A DNA stretch of 64,000 nt from Scalesia atractyloides (GCA_947069175.1 CAMTDV010000002.1:3823054-3887053), one strand, 5' to 3'. Numbered from the stretch's first letter, positions 47,439-58,868 are shown. Program-made: numbers and translations. Notes: generated from the sequence alone by a model not told the origin.

Positions 47439-50400
47439 ATGGCGATAATGCACCAAATTTCTCTCACAAACAACCTTCAATTCCTCCCCACTAAACCCAT
47501 ACTCAATCCCCTCAAACGCACACCTCCAAAAAACCCCATCTTGTCATTTCCCACATCATTGAATAAGAAATTGAACAGATTATCAGTCAATGCTAACGGT
47601 GGTAGCCGTGTTACGACGTCGTTTGATTACAACAAGGAGCACTATGAGTATGAACAAGGATTGAATGGAAGCGGGCAACAGTACCCTAGACCGGAGGAGA
47701 TACAGTGGAAAAAGGAGCTGTGTAATAGGGTTCAGTTGATTGGAAGTGTTGGTACTCCGGTTGAGTTTAAGCAACTTGGGTCTGGGAAGGTGCTTGCGTG
47801 GTGTCGGCTTGCTGTTAAGAATCGGCTACTGATACTACTTGGTATCTTTACAGAATTACAGGGTTGTTTGGTTTGGTTTGGTTTACTAATTGTGTTATTG
47901 GTTTTCGGGTTATTTTTTCAGGTTTCGGGTTTTCGGTTTTTGGTCAGAAAGAGTGATCGGATTCGGTTATTGGGTTTTTGGGTTGGTTAGTTCAGGACGG
48001 GTCGTTCGGGTTTCGGGCTTAAATATAAAATGAAAAAAAAAGAATGTTTTTTTTTTTTCACAAATATCATTAAATATATCTCATGTTATAAAAATAAACA
48101 TCACTTAACAGTATGGTATGATAATAGCCAAAAGTCTCACAACTTTGTGTTTCAAATACAATTATACAAACACTCCAAATCAAATCGCATCTATAAAAAA
48201 AGACAATTATTGTTCGGGTTTTATTTGGGTTTCGAGTTTCAGGTCCCAATAACCGACTCATTTAAGGTTTGGGTTGGTCGAGTTTGGGTTATTCGGTTTA
48301 TAGAATTACAGGGGTTTGGTTTACTCAAATCTGTTATTGGTTTTTGTTTTTGTTTAGGGTTTGGTTTGGGTTTTGAATGCAGTTGTTGGGATTGGGTGTA
48401 GAATTTGTTGGGTTGGGGTACCGACTAGGGATTAACCGGGATTAATAGGATTATTCGGATTTGAATATGGACCGAAATTTGACCGACTTTTTTACTGCCT
48501 TTGACCGATAACCGATTTTAATATTTTATGCAGTTAATATGCTATGCAATTAATATCGGTGATATATCAGCGATGTATCGTTTATCGATCCCCGTGTAAA
48601 ATATCGGTACCGATATTATTGCAATATTGACCGATATTTGACTGATATAACTAATACATCACCAATGTATCACTGAATTGTTGGTGTTAAATTGCTATAT
48701 ATAAATTCTGCATGATGATATTTGACCAATATATCACCGATATTTGACTGATATAACTGATGTATCACTGAATTGTTAGTGTTAAATTGCTATATGTATA
48801 AGTTCTGCATGATATTAAAATTACCGATATCTCACCGATGTTTGACTGATATATCACTGAATTGTGAGTGTTAAATTGCTATATATAAATTTTGCATGAT
48901 ATTAAAATTACCGAGATAACCCATATCTCAAATATCGGTCCTTGACCAATATCTGATATTTTACCGCAGTAACTGCAAAGGTTATATGAACATTTATGCG
49001 CATTTTCAGGATCAATTTGACATTTTGGGATGAGGTGGCGCATATCGCTTCTCAGCATGTGGAAAAAGGACAACAAATATATGTAACGGGTCGTCTTGTT
49101 TCTGATACGGTCGATAGTGATGACGGGAAGCAACAAACATATTATAAGGTTACCTTGCAGCTCACTTAATAATTGTTGTTTTTGCTAAATTAATATCTCC
49201 TAATTTTTAAAGCGTTATATGATTTTTTATGGCAGGTAGTTGTTCAACAGCTAAAATTTGTTGAGAGAAGCTCGCCTGCAACAGCATCTAATGATGGAGA
49301 CTTCAACTACAATTACAGTTCCAACTCGAGCTCTATGACAACAGGCAATTACTTTTTTAAAATATACCCGTCTCAAATAGATGCATTTGTATTTATTTCT
49401 TAAAATTTCGGTGAAAGTTGGCGAGTTTGTGTTTGGTGTTGAATTTTAATCGTGTCAGCAAGCACAAATTTTCAGAAAGCGCTTTATTATTTGTCAAGTA
49501 CATCTAAAATTATAATACGGCAAAAAGATTCTAAAACCTAGTGAGATTATTGTGTTTTCTTGGTTGTATTAGCAAAACCCTCGGTTGTTATTCTGTATCG
49601 TTTTTTTGCAGGTAAAAAGCAAAAGAATTATACAGCGAATGGTACAGGATCCGTAGAGGAACTATGGCAAGCGTTTTTTGCTAATCCTGTTGATTGGTGG
49701 GATAATAGGAAGAATAAGGTAACGAATACTGGCCTCACTATAATATTTTTGTTTATTCACACACCATGTTAATCACATAGGTGGCAAAAGGGGCATATTA
49801 GATTAGATAGGGTTTGTAACGGGTCAGTACGTTTCAGGTCAAAAGATGTGATTTCGTAGTGTGGGTTGAAACGGGCAGGTTGCCGAGAAACAATTTTTAT
49901 CTCTTTTTGTTGCGGGTAACCAGTTTTCAAATTTGGATGCAATTTGAGCAACATCAAAACTGTGAATCCGTTTGCCTTTTTACTAAAATTTTTAGTTTAC
50001 TAATTTGACTCGTTAAAAGTAAACAAGAACCTAAATTGACCCATTTCTTAAAAAATGTTTTCATATGGCTCCATCTAGTATAAGTGGCACCCAATGATGA
50101 AATCAAATACGTAAGCTGCTTTGTATAATAAAGATTATTGGTTGCAAAATAGGCAGGCAAGGGTCAAATGGTTCGGGATACAACTCATGATTCTTGGTAC
50201 TAGTTAATATGGGTGAGGTCGGGTTGACCCAAGGACTTATGTTCAACAAAAGGTGTTGTTAGTAGTTTTGTCGGGGTGCAAACGAGCCAAGCCGAGCCCG
50301 AGCTCGATTAACTTATGAGAGCTCGAGCTCGGTTCGGGCTTTGTTTCTCAAGCTCAAGCTCGGCTCGATGGTAGTTTCTCAAGCTTGAGATCGGCTCGTT

Positions 50401-51169
50401 TATTATCTATTAGTTAGAATATATATATATATATATATATATAATAGACTCGTTTAGGCTCGCGAGCTCGATAAGTGAAGCTCGGGCTCAGTGCTCGTTT
50501 ACTAGACAAGCTTATGTTTAAGTACGGGCTCGGCTCATAAACAAGTTTAAATAAGCTCGGCTCATTTACTAGACAACCCTTTGTAAATGTTATTAAATAT
50601 TAATAAAACTAATATTACACCAAAGGATCGACGAGCCTGACGAGCTTCATATGCCAGGCTCGAGCTCAGACTCGATAAGGCTCGGCTCGTTTCGAGCTTT
50701 TTTTCGAGCCGCCTGGCTCGTTTACACCCCTATTAGTTAGTAGTCGGTGTGTCAAATATGATTTTAGGAAATAGTTGCATTATTATGATAATAATATAAA
50801 CTTTCTTGAATAGAATGATATACCAAGTTCATACTTTTATGCATTAAAATGCACTTTAGTTGAATTTCAATTCAATTTGTTTGACCCGTTAAAACATAAT
50901 TTTAACTGCCACCTTGTTAAAAAGCTTCATATGAACCTGAAACATAGCCTGATCTTTTTGATTGTTGAATTGGTCTACAGAGAAACCCGAATTATCCGGA
51001 TTTCAAGCACAAAGACACGGGTGAAGCTCTATGGGTTGAAGGGAGGTTCAATCCATCTTGGGTTAAATCTCAGTTGTCAATACTAGACTCACGAATGGAA
51101 TCTTTTCATGATCAAAATGCTAACATGCACTCAAATTCCATGTTTGGAGACCACTTGACCCCCTATTAA
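47439..51169 (+). CDS. Organellar single-stranded DNA-binding protein (OSB family)
   Basis: Plant-specific OSB proteins bind single-stranded DNA in mitochondria or plastids and limit illegitimate recombination. Exons: 47439-47841, 49010-49148, 49236-49344, 49612-49718, 50981-51169. A Pro/Lys/Asn-rich targeting peptide precedes EIQWKKELCNRVQLIGSVGTPV, the start of the OB fold, which continues through AWCRLAV, INLTFWDEVAHIASQHV and GQQIYVTGRLVSD. Exons 4-5 form the OSB 'PDF' motif (LWQAFFANPVDWWDNRKNK, NPNYPDFKHKDTGEALW). Intron 3 uses a GC donor (ACAG|GCAATT). One base is missing near 47822 (after VK, before ATDTT); allowing for it the protein is 315 residues and every exon joins in phase. As written the frame is broken, by mutation or assembly error. 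Confidence 0.9.
48640..48905. repeat. Three tandem units of about 90 bp in OSB intron 1
   Basis: Units share ATCACTGAATTG and GTTAAATTGCTATAT, then ATAAATTCTGCATGAT. The CACTGAATTG word falls at 48671, 48766 and 48855, a period of 89-95 bp. Surrounding sequence has CCGATATTTGACTGATAT words, probably the interior of a small transposon. Confidence 0.75.
50273..50730. mobile_element. AGCTCG-rich hAT-type element in OSB intron 4
   Basis: Ends GGGGTGCAAACGAGCC and GGCTCGTTTACACCCC are inverted repeats. The interior is dense in GAGCTCG/GGCTCG words with a TA run at 50419-50441. Related to the element at about 10586-11060. GTTAGTAGT occurs near both ends (50258 and 50736) but some bases outside the apparent termini. 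Confidence 0.75.
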
Positions 51170-51500
51170 CTTCTCTCTAGGCCGCCAAGCATCCTTAAAA
51201 TTTGTCTATATGAATCTGTCGTCTTTCGCCTCGTGCTCATGTTTACTATTCATGTTGGTCAGTTGTGGGGTGGTTTTGGTTTGTTCTATATGTAATGTTT
51301 TTGATAGTTTGTATGTAAGGATTTATGTTTTTTAATATCAATCCATTATCCTAGGCATAGGCAAAAAACCCAGACCTTGATAGCAAACAGGTAGTGAGAT
51401 TAGTTAAGAAATTTACACGGGTACGGTATTTGGTGATGACATTTGATTACCTGAACCTGTTTATCTGAATATGTTAATATATGGTGTGAACTTCAAAAGT

Positions 51501-51924
51501 AGAGAAAAGTGTCCGGATAGTCCTTGTGGTTTGCCTGGATTTTCCCCTACACTTTTAAAATTATAGCTATAGTTCTCAATTTTTGCACATTCGCTCTCGG
51601 ATAGTCCTTAGGCCTAACATCTGTCCGTTTTCTTAGTTAAGTAGGTGTGAAATGACATAAGCACCCTTAGTGTTAAAAGAATATAATTAATATTTAAATT
51701 TTATATGGGACCCACCACTCACCCCACTCACTTCATCTTCCTCACACTAAACCACCCATCACCATCTCCACCTTTCACCACTATCTACCTACCCTCACTT
51801 CACCTATTCCATACTAGGTCTAAATCAAAATTCAAATCAATGTTTACAAATCGTATCCTTAGAAGTGTAGGGACTATAGGTGAAATCTGGGCAAACCACA
51901 AAGACTATCCATGCACTTTTCTCT
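51501..51924. mobile_element. Inverted-repeat element downstream of OSB
   Basis: Left end AGAGAAAAGTGTCCGGATAG and right end CTATCCATGCACTTTTCTCT form inverted repeats that extend inward (TGGTTTGCCTGGATTT vs AAATCTGGGCAAACCA). About 424 bp. No clear target duplication and no coding. Confidence 0.75.
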
Positions 51925-52902
51925 TTAAAGAATAACAAATAACATGTTGAAAATACGGTTATTAAAATTATAGAATTGTTACAAGTTTAGTTTGAGTGTC
52001 TTCATGATTGGGTTCTGTTGATATGCGTTACAATGGGTAATTTTTAATCATATGAGATCAGAAATGAGTATACATGATATTTTTAGGTATACTTGCGAAT
52101 TTAATGGGTATTCTGGTTACAAGACCGGGTTACCAAACTCATCCGAGGTTGAAAAATGGTGTATTGCTTGAAGAAAATTATTGGAATGGTGATCACAACA
52201 ATGCATATGGTTGATGTGTTAAATAAATGGATTGATTTATATAACTTTTGTTTGCTTGATGTGTTCATCGGAGTCTAATTGAACTATACAATGTGTTAAA
52301 ATTTGCTGGTTTTATAAAACTTGCTAACGTATAATTAATGAGCTAACACCCCCACCACCATCCACGGACCGTCGTCAACACTACCACCGTTATTGCCGCT
52401 ACCTACACCGTCATTAACACTACCACCGTTATTGCCGCCACCTACGTCGTTGCTGCGATAACTAACCCCACCATCACCGTCACTCGCCACTTCTCCCCTT
52501 TGATGACACCTTTACTCTCCGTAGTCACTAATCGCCATAAATATATATATAGCGAGCGAACCCGATTTTATTTTATTTAATAAGACTTGTTAATTTCGGC
52601 CTGAATCAAATTGATAGTTTGCTAAAACACTCAGTTTTGTTTCCTCCCATAACTAACCATGGTTTATTTTTTTTAGAACTAATGACACACTATGCTATAT
52701 AGTACAATTCATACAATAATTGCATGAAAGAAAAGATAATACATACAAAATGATTCAACAAAGAAGAGCTTGTATTTTACATTCTAATAATCATTTTTTG
52801 AGCTTGAATAACCAAACAAACACTCATGTCCATAGAAAATTATCAAGTGTATTGATATTTACCTCCATATAACATAAAAAATATATATGAAAAAAAATGT
52901 TA

Positions 52903-52935
<33 letters not shown>

Positions 52936-53123
52936 TTGTACTTAGAATCATAACACAAAACAAATATATGTATATACTCTTTCCCTAACTTCCTAAAATT
53001 TCAAAAACCTCCAACCTCTTGTTCCTTGAATCTTTCTTCAAAGATCCACAACCCTCAATTCTTTTGTATATATTTCAATTTTTATATTTAAAAAAATATA
53101 TATTTTGTGCATTTTGTTTTGCT
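51925..53123. other. Gene-free stretch downstream of OSB and Aux/IAA
   Basis: Holds a CCACC/ACCGT-rich low-complexity tract (52345-52500, ACACTACCACCGTTATTGCC repeated) and a (CAT)10 run at about 52905-52935. The right-hand part is probably the Aux/IAA 3' UTR. Confidence 0.5.
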
Positions 53124-54522
53124 TTATACACAATCACCCAACCCTCTAGCTTCACAACTCTTCATAATTCTAAGTCTTTTGCAAGAACTTATGAACATCT
53201 CCCATGGTACATCACCTACAAGCATCCAATCTCCATCTTTATCTTCATAAGTTGGAACATGTTGTGATCCATTGTACCCTTCTCTCTCAGAGTACAACCC
53301 AATAATGCACTTAAACATCACTTGCAAACCCTTCATGAGCTCTTCATAGCTTTTGTACATTTTAAGGTCTAGTTTCCTCAAATATGGAGCTCCATCCATG
53401 CTCACTTTTACATACATCCCCGTACCCATCTCCGACTCGGTTTTCTTCACCTGAGGTATGTTTTTTCGGTACGATCTTACCGGCGGCCACCCCACAACTT
53501 GTTCCCTGAAAATACATTGCAATAATTCACGTAAGTTTGAATTCCGCATGTGAGTATTGTCAAAATAGTAGTGTTTGCATGAGGAGTTACAACTAATGTT
53601 TTTAGAACCGGACCAGACAAAAAATCAGACACACAAGTCTCATTGTGTGGTTGAATCATTTTTATTTGAACTGGTTGGCCACTGGTCGGACCGATTTCAC
53701 TTTTTATTTTTTTTACACGATTTAACGATATATTTACTACTTTAAATCCCTATAATTTGTTTATTTGTAGCAAAATTTGTATACATAAATACAGCTTCTT
53801 ACTTTATTAATATTAATATAACAAATTCATAAAAAATAACCATTGTTACATTTTATTTTAAAATAATTATATATTTATATGTTTAGTTTTTCAATTATTT
53901 ATGGAAATCGGGATTTTTTAATCCGGTTCATTCAATCCGACCAATAGACCGGTAATATGGTTCGGTTCGATATCCAATTAGTAATCTGGTTTTGAAAACA
54001 TTGTATATAACTTATTAACTTGGTCGGTGTTTTTTTAATTTATGGGCATCCTTTTTTATCCGGTTCAACCAATCCGATCAGGAAACCACTTAGAGGCAGG
54101 GGCGGACCTACCTTAATAGAAGGGGTAGCCTCCGCTACCTCTTGGCGCTCCGGCGGTAGTGTAAATTTTGGAAAAAATTGACGTTTTTTCGATTTCATTA
54201 CCTCTTTTTTAATAAAACGTTACTCCTTTTCTAGATCCGCCACTACTCAGATGCTCAGTTAAATGACCAGTCTGGTTATAAAAACATTGGATATAACTCA
54301 TAACTTACATAACATATCAACTTACTTGGTGGGTGGTGAAAATCTTGATTCATTTTCATCTGTGCAAGTGCTTGATCCCATCTCCGATGAGGTTCTTTTG
54401 TTGCCGGAAAGACTACTCTTTATGATCTCCGGCTTGTCATCGGTTCCGGGCAACCCTAATCTGAGCTCGGTTGCAAGATCAACATTGTTAAAAAGATCCA
54501 AAGTGCTTTTCTTATGGTCCAT
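53124..54522 (-). CDS. Aux/IAA auxin-response repressor
   Basis: Short-lived nuclear repressor that pairs with ARF transcription factors and is degraded via TIR1/AFB when auxin is present. Exon 1 54522-54326, exon 2 53505-53124; one intron of 820 bp; 192 residues, frame intact. Domain I: the LxLxL repression motif in ELRLGLPG, about residue 19. Domain II degron: QVVGWPPVRSYRKN, at the start of exon 2. C-terminal PB1 domain (III/IV): YVKVSMDGAPYLRKLDL with the invariant Lys, then SYEELMKGL, and the acidic PTYEDKDGDWMLVGDVPW. The end MKSCEARGL resembles the IAA1-4 group. All functional motifs are present. Domains II to IV sit in one exon, fewer introns than most family members. The intron is filled by nested repeats including a family A MITE. 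Confidence 0.95.
53594..54310. repeat. Duplicated and nested small elements in the Aux/IAA intron
   Basis: 53594-54004 begins AATGTTTTTAGAACCGGACC and ends TGGTTTTGAAAACATT, related to the element at 26972. Its last 140 bp or so is repeated directly after it: TTTAATCCGGTTCATTCAATCCGA near 53918 recurs as TTATCCGGTTCAACCAATCCGA near 54056, and TCTGGTTTTGAAAACATT near 53985 recurs as TCTGGTTATAAAAACATT near 54272. The second copy was then split by a family A MITE. Confidence 0.65.
54098..54244 (+). mobile_element. MITE, family A, copy 4 (Aux/IAA intron)
   Basis: A 147-bp copy: starts AGGGGCGGACCTACC, ends CTAGATCCGCCACT. ACTTAGAGGC (54088-54097) and ACTCAGATGC (54245-54254) agree at 8 of 10. 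Interior words GGGGTAGCCTCCGCTACC and GGCGGTAGTGTAAATTTTGG identify the family. Confidence 0.82.
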
Positions 54523-54814
54523 ATCTACGTATGTGAGTTTGTTTCCGGCAAAGTGAAGTGTGTTTCCGGTGACGGAAGTTGAGGATCTCCGGTGAGTTTG
54601 TTGGAGTTGTGAGGTGAGAAGAGGTTTGTGAGTTGTGTGGTTTAGGGGTTGGGGGAGTTTTTATATAGAAAGATTTAGGGGAGGGGACATGATTTAGGTG
54701 AGTTATTCTCTTTGTGCATGGGTTTCATTGCAAGAATATTGAACCACGCTTCCACACTCGCGCGTGTCAACTTTAGAGAAGAAAATATATACCAAATATA
54801 TATATATATATATT

Positions 54815-55261
54815 ATAGAGAGCTCAAATGAGAATAAAAATTTTGTAAGAATAAAATGAATAACTTTTAAACTAATAGAAATTATTCATTTACCCCATTT
54901 AATGTGTGTATTTAATGTTGTGAAAATAACATATAAGTAAATCTATAATTGTTACTAATTAGCTAATTAATTAAACTTGTAACTTATTTTTTATATACTT
55001 TTTCAAAATAAAATAATTTATGGTGTAGGACAATTTTTGACATGTGTAGAATAAATTTTAGTATGTGTAGGGTAAATTTACATGTGTGTAGGGTTCCGGT
55101 AAATGTAAGACATATGTAGGATAAAATTTGAAATATGTAGGATAAAATGTTTTTGCTTTATTAATGAGAGATAACATAATTAATGAGAGGAGTTATAAAC
55201 TATTTAATATTTTACAATTATGCTTTTTTTTTTCTTTTTCTTCTCACATTAAATTTTTTCT

Positions 55262-55268
<7 letters not shown>
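54815..55268. mobile_element. MITE, family D, copy 1
   Basis: About 450 bp with ends CTCAAATGAGAATAAAAATTTT and TTCTTCTCACATTAAATTTTTTCTC, and repeats of GTAGGATAAAATTT in the middle. TA microsatellites border both ends. A reverse-oriented copy is at 59785-60240. Confidence 0.7.
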
Positions 55269-55302
<34 letters not shown>

Positions 55303-55329
55303 GTAAATTATTATTAAACTTTTATGTAT

Positions 55330-55940
55330 TTTCTACCGCTGATCTCAATGCAAAGTCTTTCAGTGATCAATCAGTGATTGATTTGTTACTAACTTGTTAG
55401 TGATATAGACACGATGACTTAGCGATATTGTGTGTCGGTGTTCTGTTGGTGATTGATGTGTCGCTAACCTGTTGGTGATGTAGACGCGATGATTTGGCAA
55501 TATTGTCCATTGGCGATTTGTCAATGACGTGTCTATTAGTTAAGTCTTTACCTGCTTGTTTCCTAAGGATCTTCACCAATAGATCCTAACTTCCGAGAGA
55601 TAACCGATGAGTTTGCCCGTCAATAAAGTCCGGTGATGTATAGTATAGTGTTTAGGGTGAATGCTAATTAATCAACTCACCTTCACTCAACATTCTTCAG
55701 TTACTTTTTTAAAATTATATTCTTTATCAATGAGTTAGATAACTGTTTCAATATTATCTGTAATATGACAAAGATCATCATCATTAGCGTATCCCTAAGA
55801 TGGACATGATGATTTGGCGATATTTTTTGCCGGTGATATATTAGTGATCGATATGTTGATATCCAGTTGGTGAGATTGACACAATGATTTGGTGATATTA
55901 TCAGTCGATGATATGTAGATAACATGCACATATCTATTAG
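55330..55940. repeat. Degenerate repeats of GATGATTTGGCGATATT
   Basis: CGATGATTTGGCGATATT and close variants occur near 55411, 55487, 55806 and 55881, with GTGATNGATNTGT and GTTGGTGAT words between them. No coding. Origin not recognised. Confidence 0.55.
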
Positions 55941-55956
55941 TAAAGTCTTTACAAAT

Positions 55957-56054
55957 AGGGTTGGTGGTCCAATGGCAAGACAAAGCCTTTTAAAACAAGT
56001 AAGAAGTCTTGAGTTCAAGTCTCAAATTGAGTAAAAAATTCACCGTTTTAAAAA
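55957..56054 (+). mobile_element. Short SINE-like retroposon
   Basis: A 98-bp insertion bounded by AGTAAAGTCTTTACAAAT (55939-55956) and AGTAAAGTCTTTACGAAT (56055-56072): an 18-bp duplication with one mismatch. It carries a polymerase III A-box-like TGGTCCAATGG and a B-box-like GAGTTCAAGTCTC about 45 bp later, and ends in TTTTAAAAA. This layout is that of a tRNA-derived SINE with a very short body. Confidence 0.7.
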
Positions 56055-56344
56055 AGTAAAGTCTTTACGAATTTGGAGTTTACCAAGAATCTCTCCAATA
56101 GATCTTACCTTCGTTAGATTACTGACAAATGTTTTCGTCGCTAAAATCCTCATTTCTATAGTAAAGTGTTATATGTGAATATTGTCAATGATGTCTCTAT
56201 TATTGGATACAACATATTTTTTTGAGAATTTTTTAAAAATACATTCTATATTTGAACTTATCAATATAAATATAATCCATAACACTTATTTTAAATAATG
56301 TATAAAACTAAACTTGTGTGTCAAAAGGAAAAGGTTTTAATCCA

Positions 56345-56500
56345 TCATTTATGGCCTAGTGGTAGTGAGACTTGGGTTCTCTAGTGAAGACTTAAGTTCA
56401 ATCTCTATTTGTCTAGCTTTTGTGGATTACACAATTATGGATAGAACCTAACATCCTTGTAGAGGTATCAGGCTCTAGCCTGAGCTCATCGTCCTACTGT
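56345..56500 (+). repeat. Possible second tRNA-like SINE head
   Basis: TGGCCTAGTGGTAGTGAG followed by TTAAGTTCAATCTC looks like A and B boxes of a plant SINE. No target duplication or tail was identified, so weaker than the copy at 55957. Confidence 0.4.
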
Positions 56501-56959
56501 GTATTACGTCAGAGAGTTCTGTTCGTGTTGTGGCATAACGACTGTCAAGTGGTAGCCGACGGTATGGTTTCCCATGGGTACACTCAAGCCAAATTCTAAA
56601 ATCAGTGTATGCTCGGTTAAAACAACATAGTTTGGCCAAAGTGAGGCAACGGGACTCTGGTATTCTAATACAAGAAAATCGCAGTTAAAAAAAGGAAAGG
56701 TTTTGAGCATCACGCGCGTGAAATCTCGCGTATAAAACTTGCCACCAAAGGAGACATTGTTTGATAACACAGGTAAAATTGTCGGTGAAATGAGTGGCAA
56801 GCTGAGAAGAAAGAAGGGGACATAGGATGGACAAGGGTGCATGGGATACCGTGGTCCTGCCGGATAACGGCCAAGATCACTTTACGATATTAAATCTGGG
56901 GCGTCGGATCACACACCCTAAAAAGAAGGAAGTACACCATGTGATGTTGCTCCGGATTT

Positions 56960-57150
56960 GGTCGAAGATGGTGACACTAGGAATATAAAGTTTGGGATTA
57001 AGGCCACTGGGTGTGGGGGCCGTCCCAGGCCTGGCTTCGGCCGACGACGCCCCCAACGCCGTGCCGGGTGGTTCATCGGCGTCGCAGGCATCGGCCTGCA
57101 ACCGATGGGGACGATGCTGTCTCTCTCATTCTCTACACACACCTATACAT
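56960..57150. repeat. GC-rich repeat, copy 1
   Basis: GGGTGTGGGGGCCGTCCCAG, GCCTGGCTTCGGCCGACGA and CGGCGTCG words, ending in TTCTCTACACACACCTATA. A diverged copy at 59580-59755 has GTGTGTGGGTCGTCCAGGCC, GGCGGCGTCAAG and TTCTCTACACACCTATATA. Open frames here are a by-product of GC content. Class not recognised. Confidence 0.6.
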
Positions 57151-57160
57151 ACATACATAA

Positions 57161-57278
57161 TGAGGAGCAAAAGGAGGAATCCGCCCGAGGAGGGGCTCGC
57201 GTCTGATTAGCTAGTTGGTGAGGTAATAGCTTACCAAGGCGATGATCAGTAGCTGGTCCGAGAGGATGATCAGCCACA
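57161..57278 (+). other. Nuclear insertion of plastid 16S rRNA (NUPT fragment, 118 bp)
   Basis: The sequence matches the part of chloroplast 16S rRNA after helix H6/H8, with the landmark words CTGATTAGCTAGTTGGTGAG, GCTTACCAAGGCGATGATCA and GAGAGGATGATCAGCCACA. I recall only one difference from the usual plant plastid sequence (GAGGTAATAG for GAGGCAATAG). It covers under a tenth of the 1.5-kb rRNA, so it is not an rRNA gene. It lies between the GC-rich repeat and a TA run. High similarity means a recent transfer. Confidence 0.88.
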
Positions 57279-57714
57279 TTATATATATATTTAGCCCGGT
57301 TCTCCATTTCCTAGTTTCATCCGCCATCCTCACACCCATCCTACGTGGCGCTGACGTGACTGGTAGTCCTTCAGGGAGGCCCGTCACCCACACCGAGTAG
57401 CCTAAATATGTAGGGTCTTTTATTTTTTATTCCCACCCTTATTGACAACTTATATTTCAATTATTTATTTTTAGAATCACAAATTCACACATTAGTTAGT
57501 TAGATCCGTTAGTAAGGTTATGTGTAATGGTTTGGATTCTTTGGTTACACGCTCGCTAAGATGGCCTAAGGTGACTTGAATCGTTTGCAGGTGACTGATG
57601 AATAAACGCTTGTGATTAAAATAAGTCATTTCTCAAAAATGAGACGTGTGAAATTTTGATTTACCACAACGACCGTCAATGTAATTTACTCATGAAAAAG
57701 GGTGTAATGGACGC

Positions 57715-58378
57715 TAGGGGTGTGCAAAACACCGAATTAACCGAACCTTGCAGAATTAACCGACAAAACCGAACCGAAAAAACCGAAACAAATAAAAACC
57801 GGTGGGTCGGTTAATGGTTTTTTTGAAAACCGTAGCCGATCGGTTATGGTTATCAGTGTTTTTATACCCACCATAACCGAACCGAACCGACATGTAATAA
57901 ATCTTTGTAGGATTTAGGACTTTTCACATTTCTTTTTAATATTTGATGTTTTTGATTAAAGACTTAGTATTTATGTGTTTAATATTTGATGTTTTTTATT
58001 AATTTTTTTTAGTATTTATGGGTTATTTCATATCGTTCTGCGGTTTTGGTTGAATGTTTATTTGAATTTATGGAATATATCATATCACTTTATATATTCG
58101 GTAATAATCGGTATTAACAATATAGATTATATGTATTTTTTAATACTATGTAAAATACTTATATATACAAATATACAATAACAGTTTATTCCATGTTAAA
58201 AAAAATTAAGCTATCTTTAGCTAGGCTAAATACACGATTAACCACCCACAACCAACCAGCTATAACCACCAAAACCGATTAACCATAACCGCCATAACCG
58301 ATCGGTTATGGTTATCCATTAACCGACATCGTGGTTATGGTTATGGTTATAGGCCAGAACCGACCCACGCACACCCCT
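57715..58378. mobile_element. Non-autonomous hAT element (664 bp)
   Basis: Ends TAGGGGTGTGCAAAAC and GCACACCCCTA, with a perfect 8-bp duplication ATGGACGC at 57707-57714 and 58379-58386. Subterminal repeats of AACCGA / CGGTTATGGTTA on both sides. No coding capacity. Confidence 0.9.
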
Positions 58379-58867
58379 AATGGACGCTCATTTTACACTT
58401 AAACATTGGCAGCACTCCACTCAAACAATTTTTCTTTAAAATAAAATAGTGATAAAAATGCGATTGGGTGGAAGAGAATGGGGCCCACCATTAACCCTCT
58501 CTCTCTCCTTACCCCTACCGGTAAACAATCCTTGGTTGTTTGGTTTTTAGGTGGGTGAAAGGGGTTGGCTTCGGTGTTCCCATGAGGTAAACTTCCCCTC
58601 TCTCCCCTTTCATTCAATGCTGCGCGTACACCCTAAATAAATGAATGAAACAAATATATTAGATTAATATTAAACAAATAAAATAAAAGAAGAATAAATA
58701 AGTAAATAAATTTTAAACGATACCCTTAACAATAATTATTTATATCTGATTCATTTTAGTTATGATTTGTACGCATGTTAGTGTGTTATCAAACCTAAAT
58801 CATAAAGACAAACCAACAACCTATTAACTATACACATGTATGTGTATATAACTACATATCATTAAAA

Positions 58868-58868
<1 letters not shown>

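Noticed and set aside
55964..56025. tRNA gene
   Set aside because: A/B-box-like motifs exist but no cloverleaf arms; a duplication-flanked SINE fits better.
56877..57210. Several open frames of 70-80 codons
   Set aside because: Produced by the GC-rich repeat and plastid rRNA; no protein features.
57161..57278. 16S rRNA gene
   Set aside because: Only 118 bp of a 1.5-kb rRNA, embedded in nuclear repeats; it is an organelle-derived insertion.
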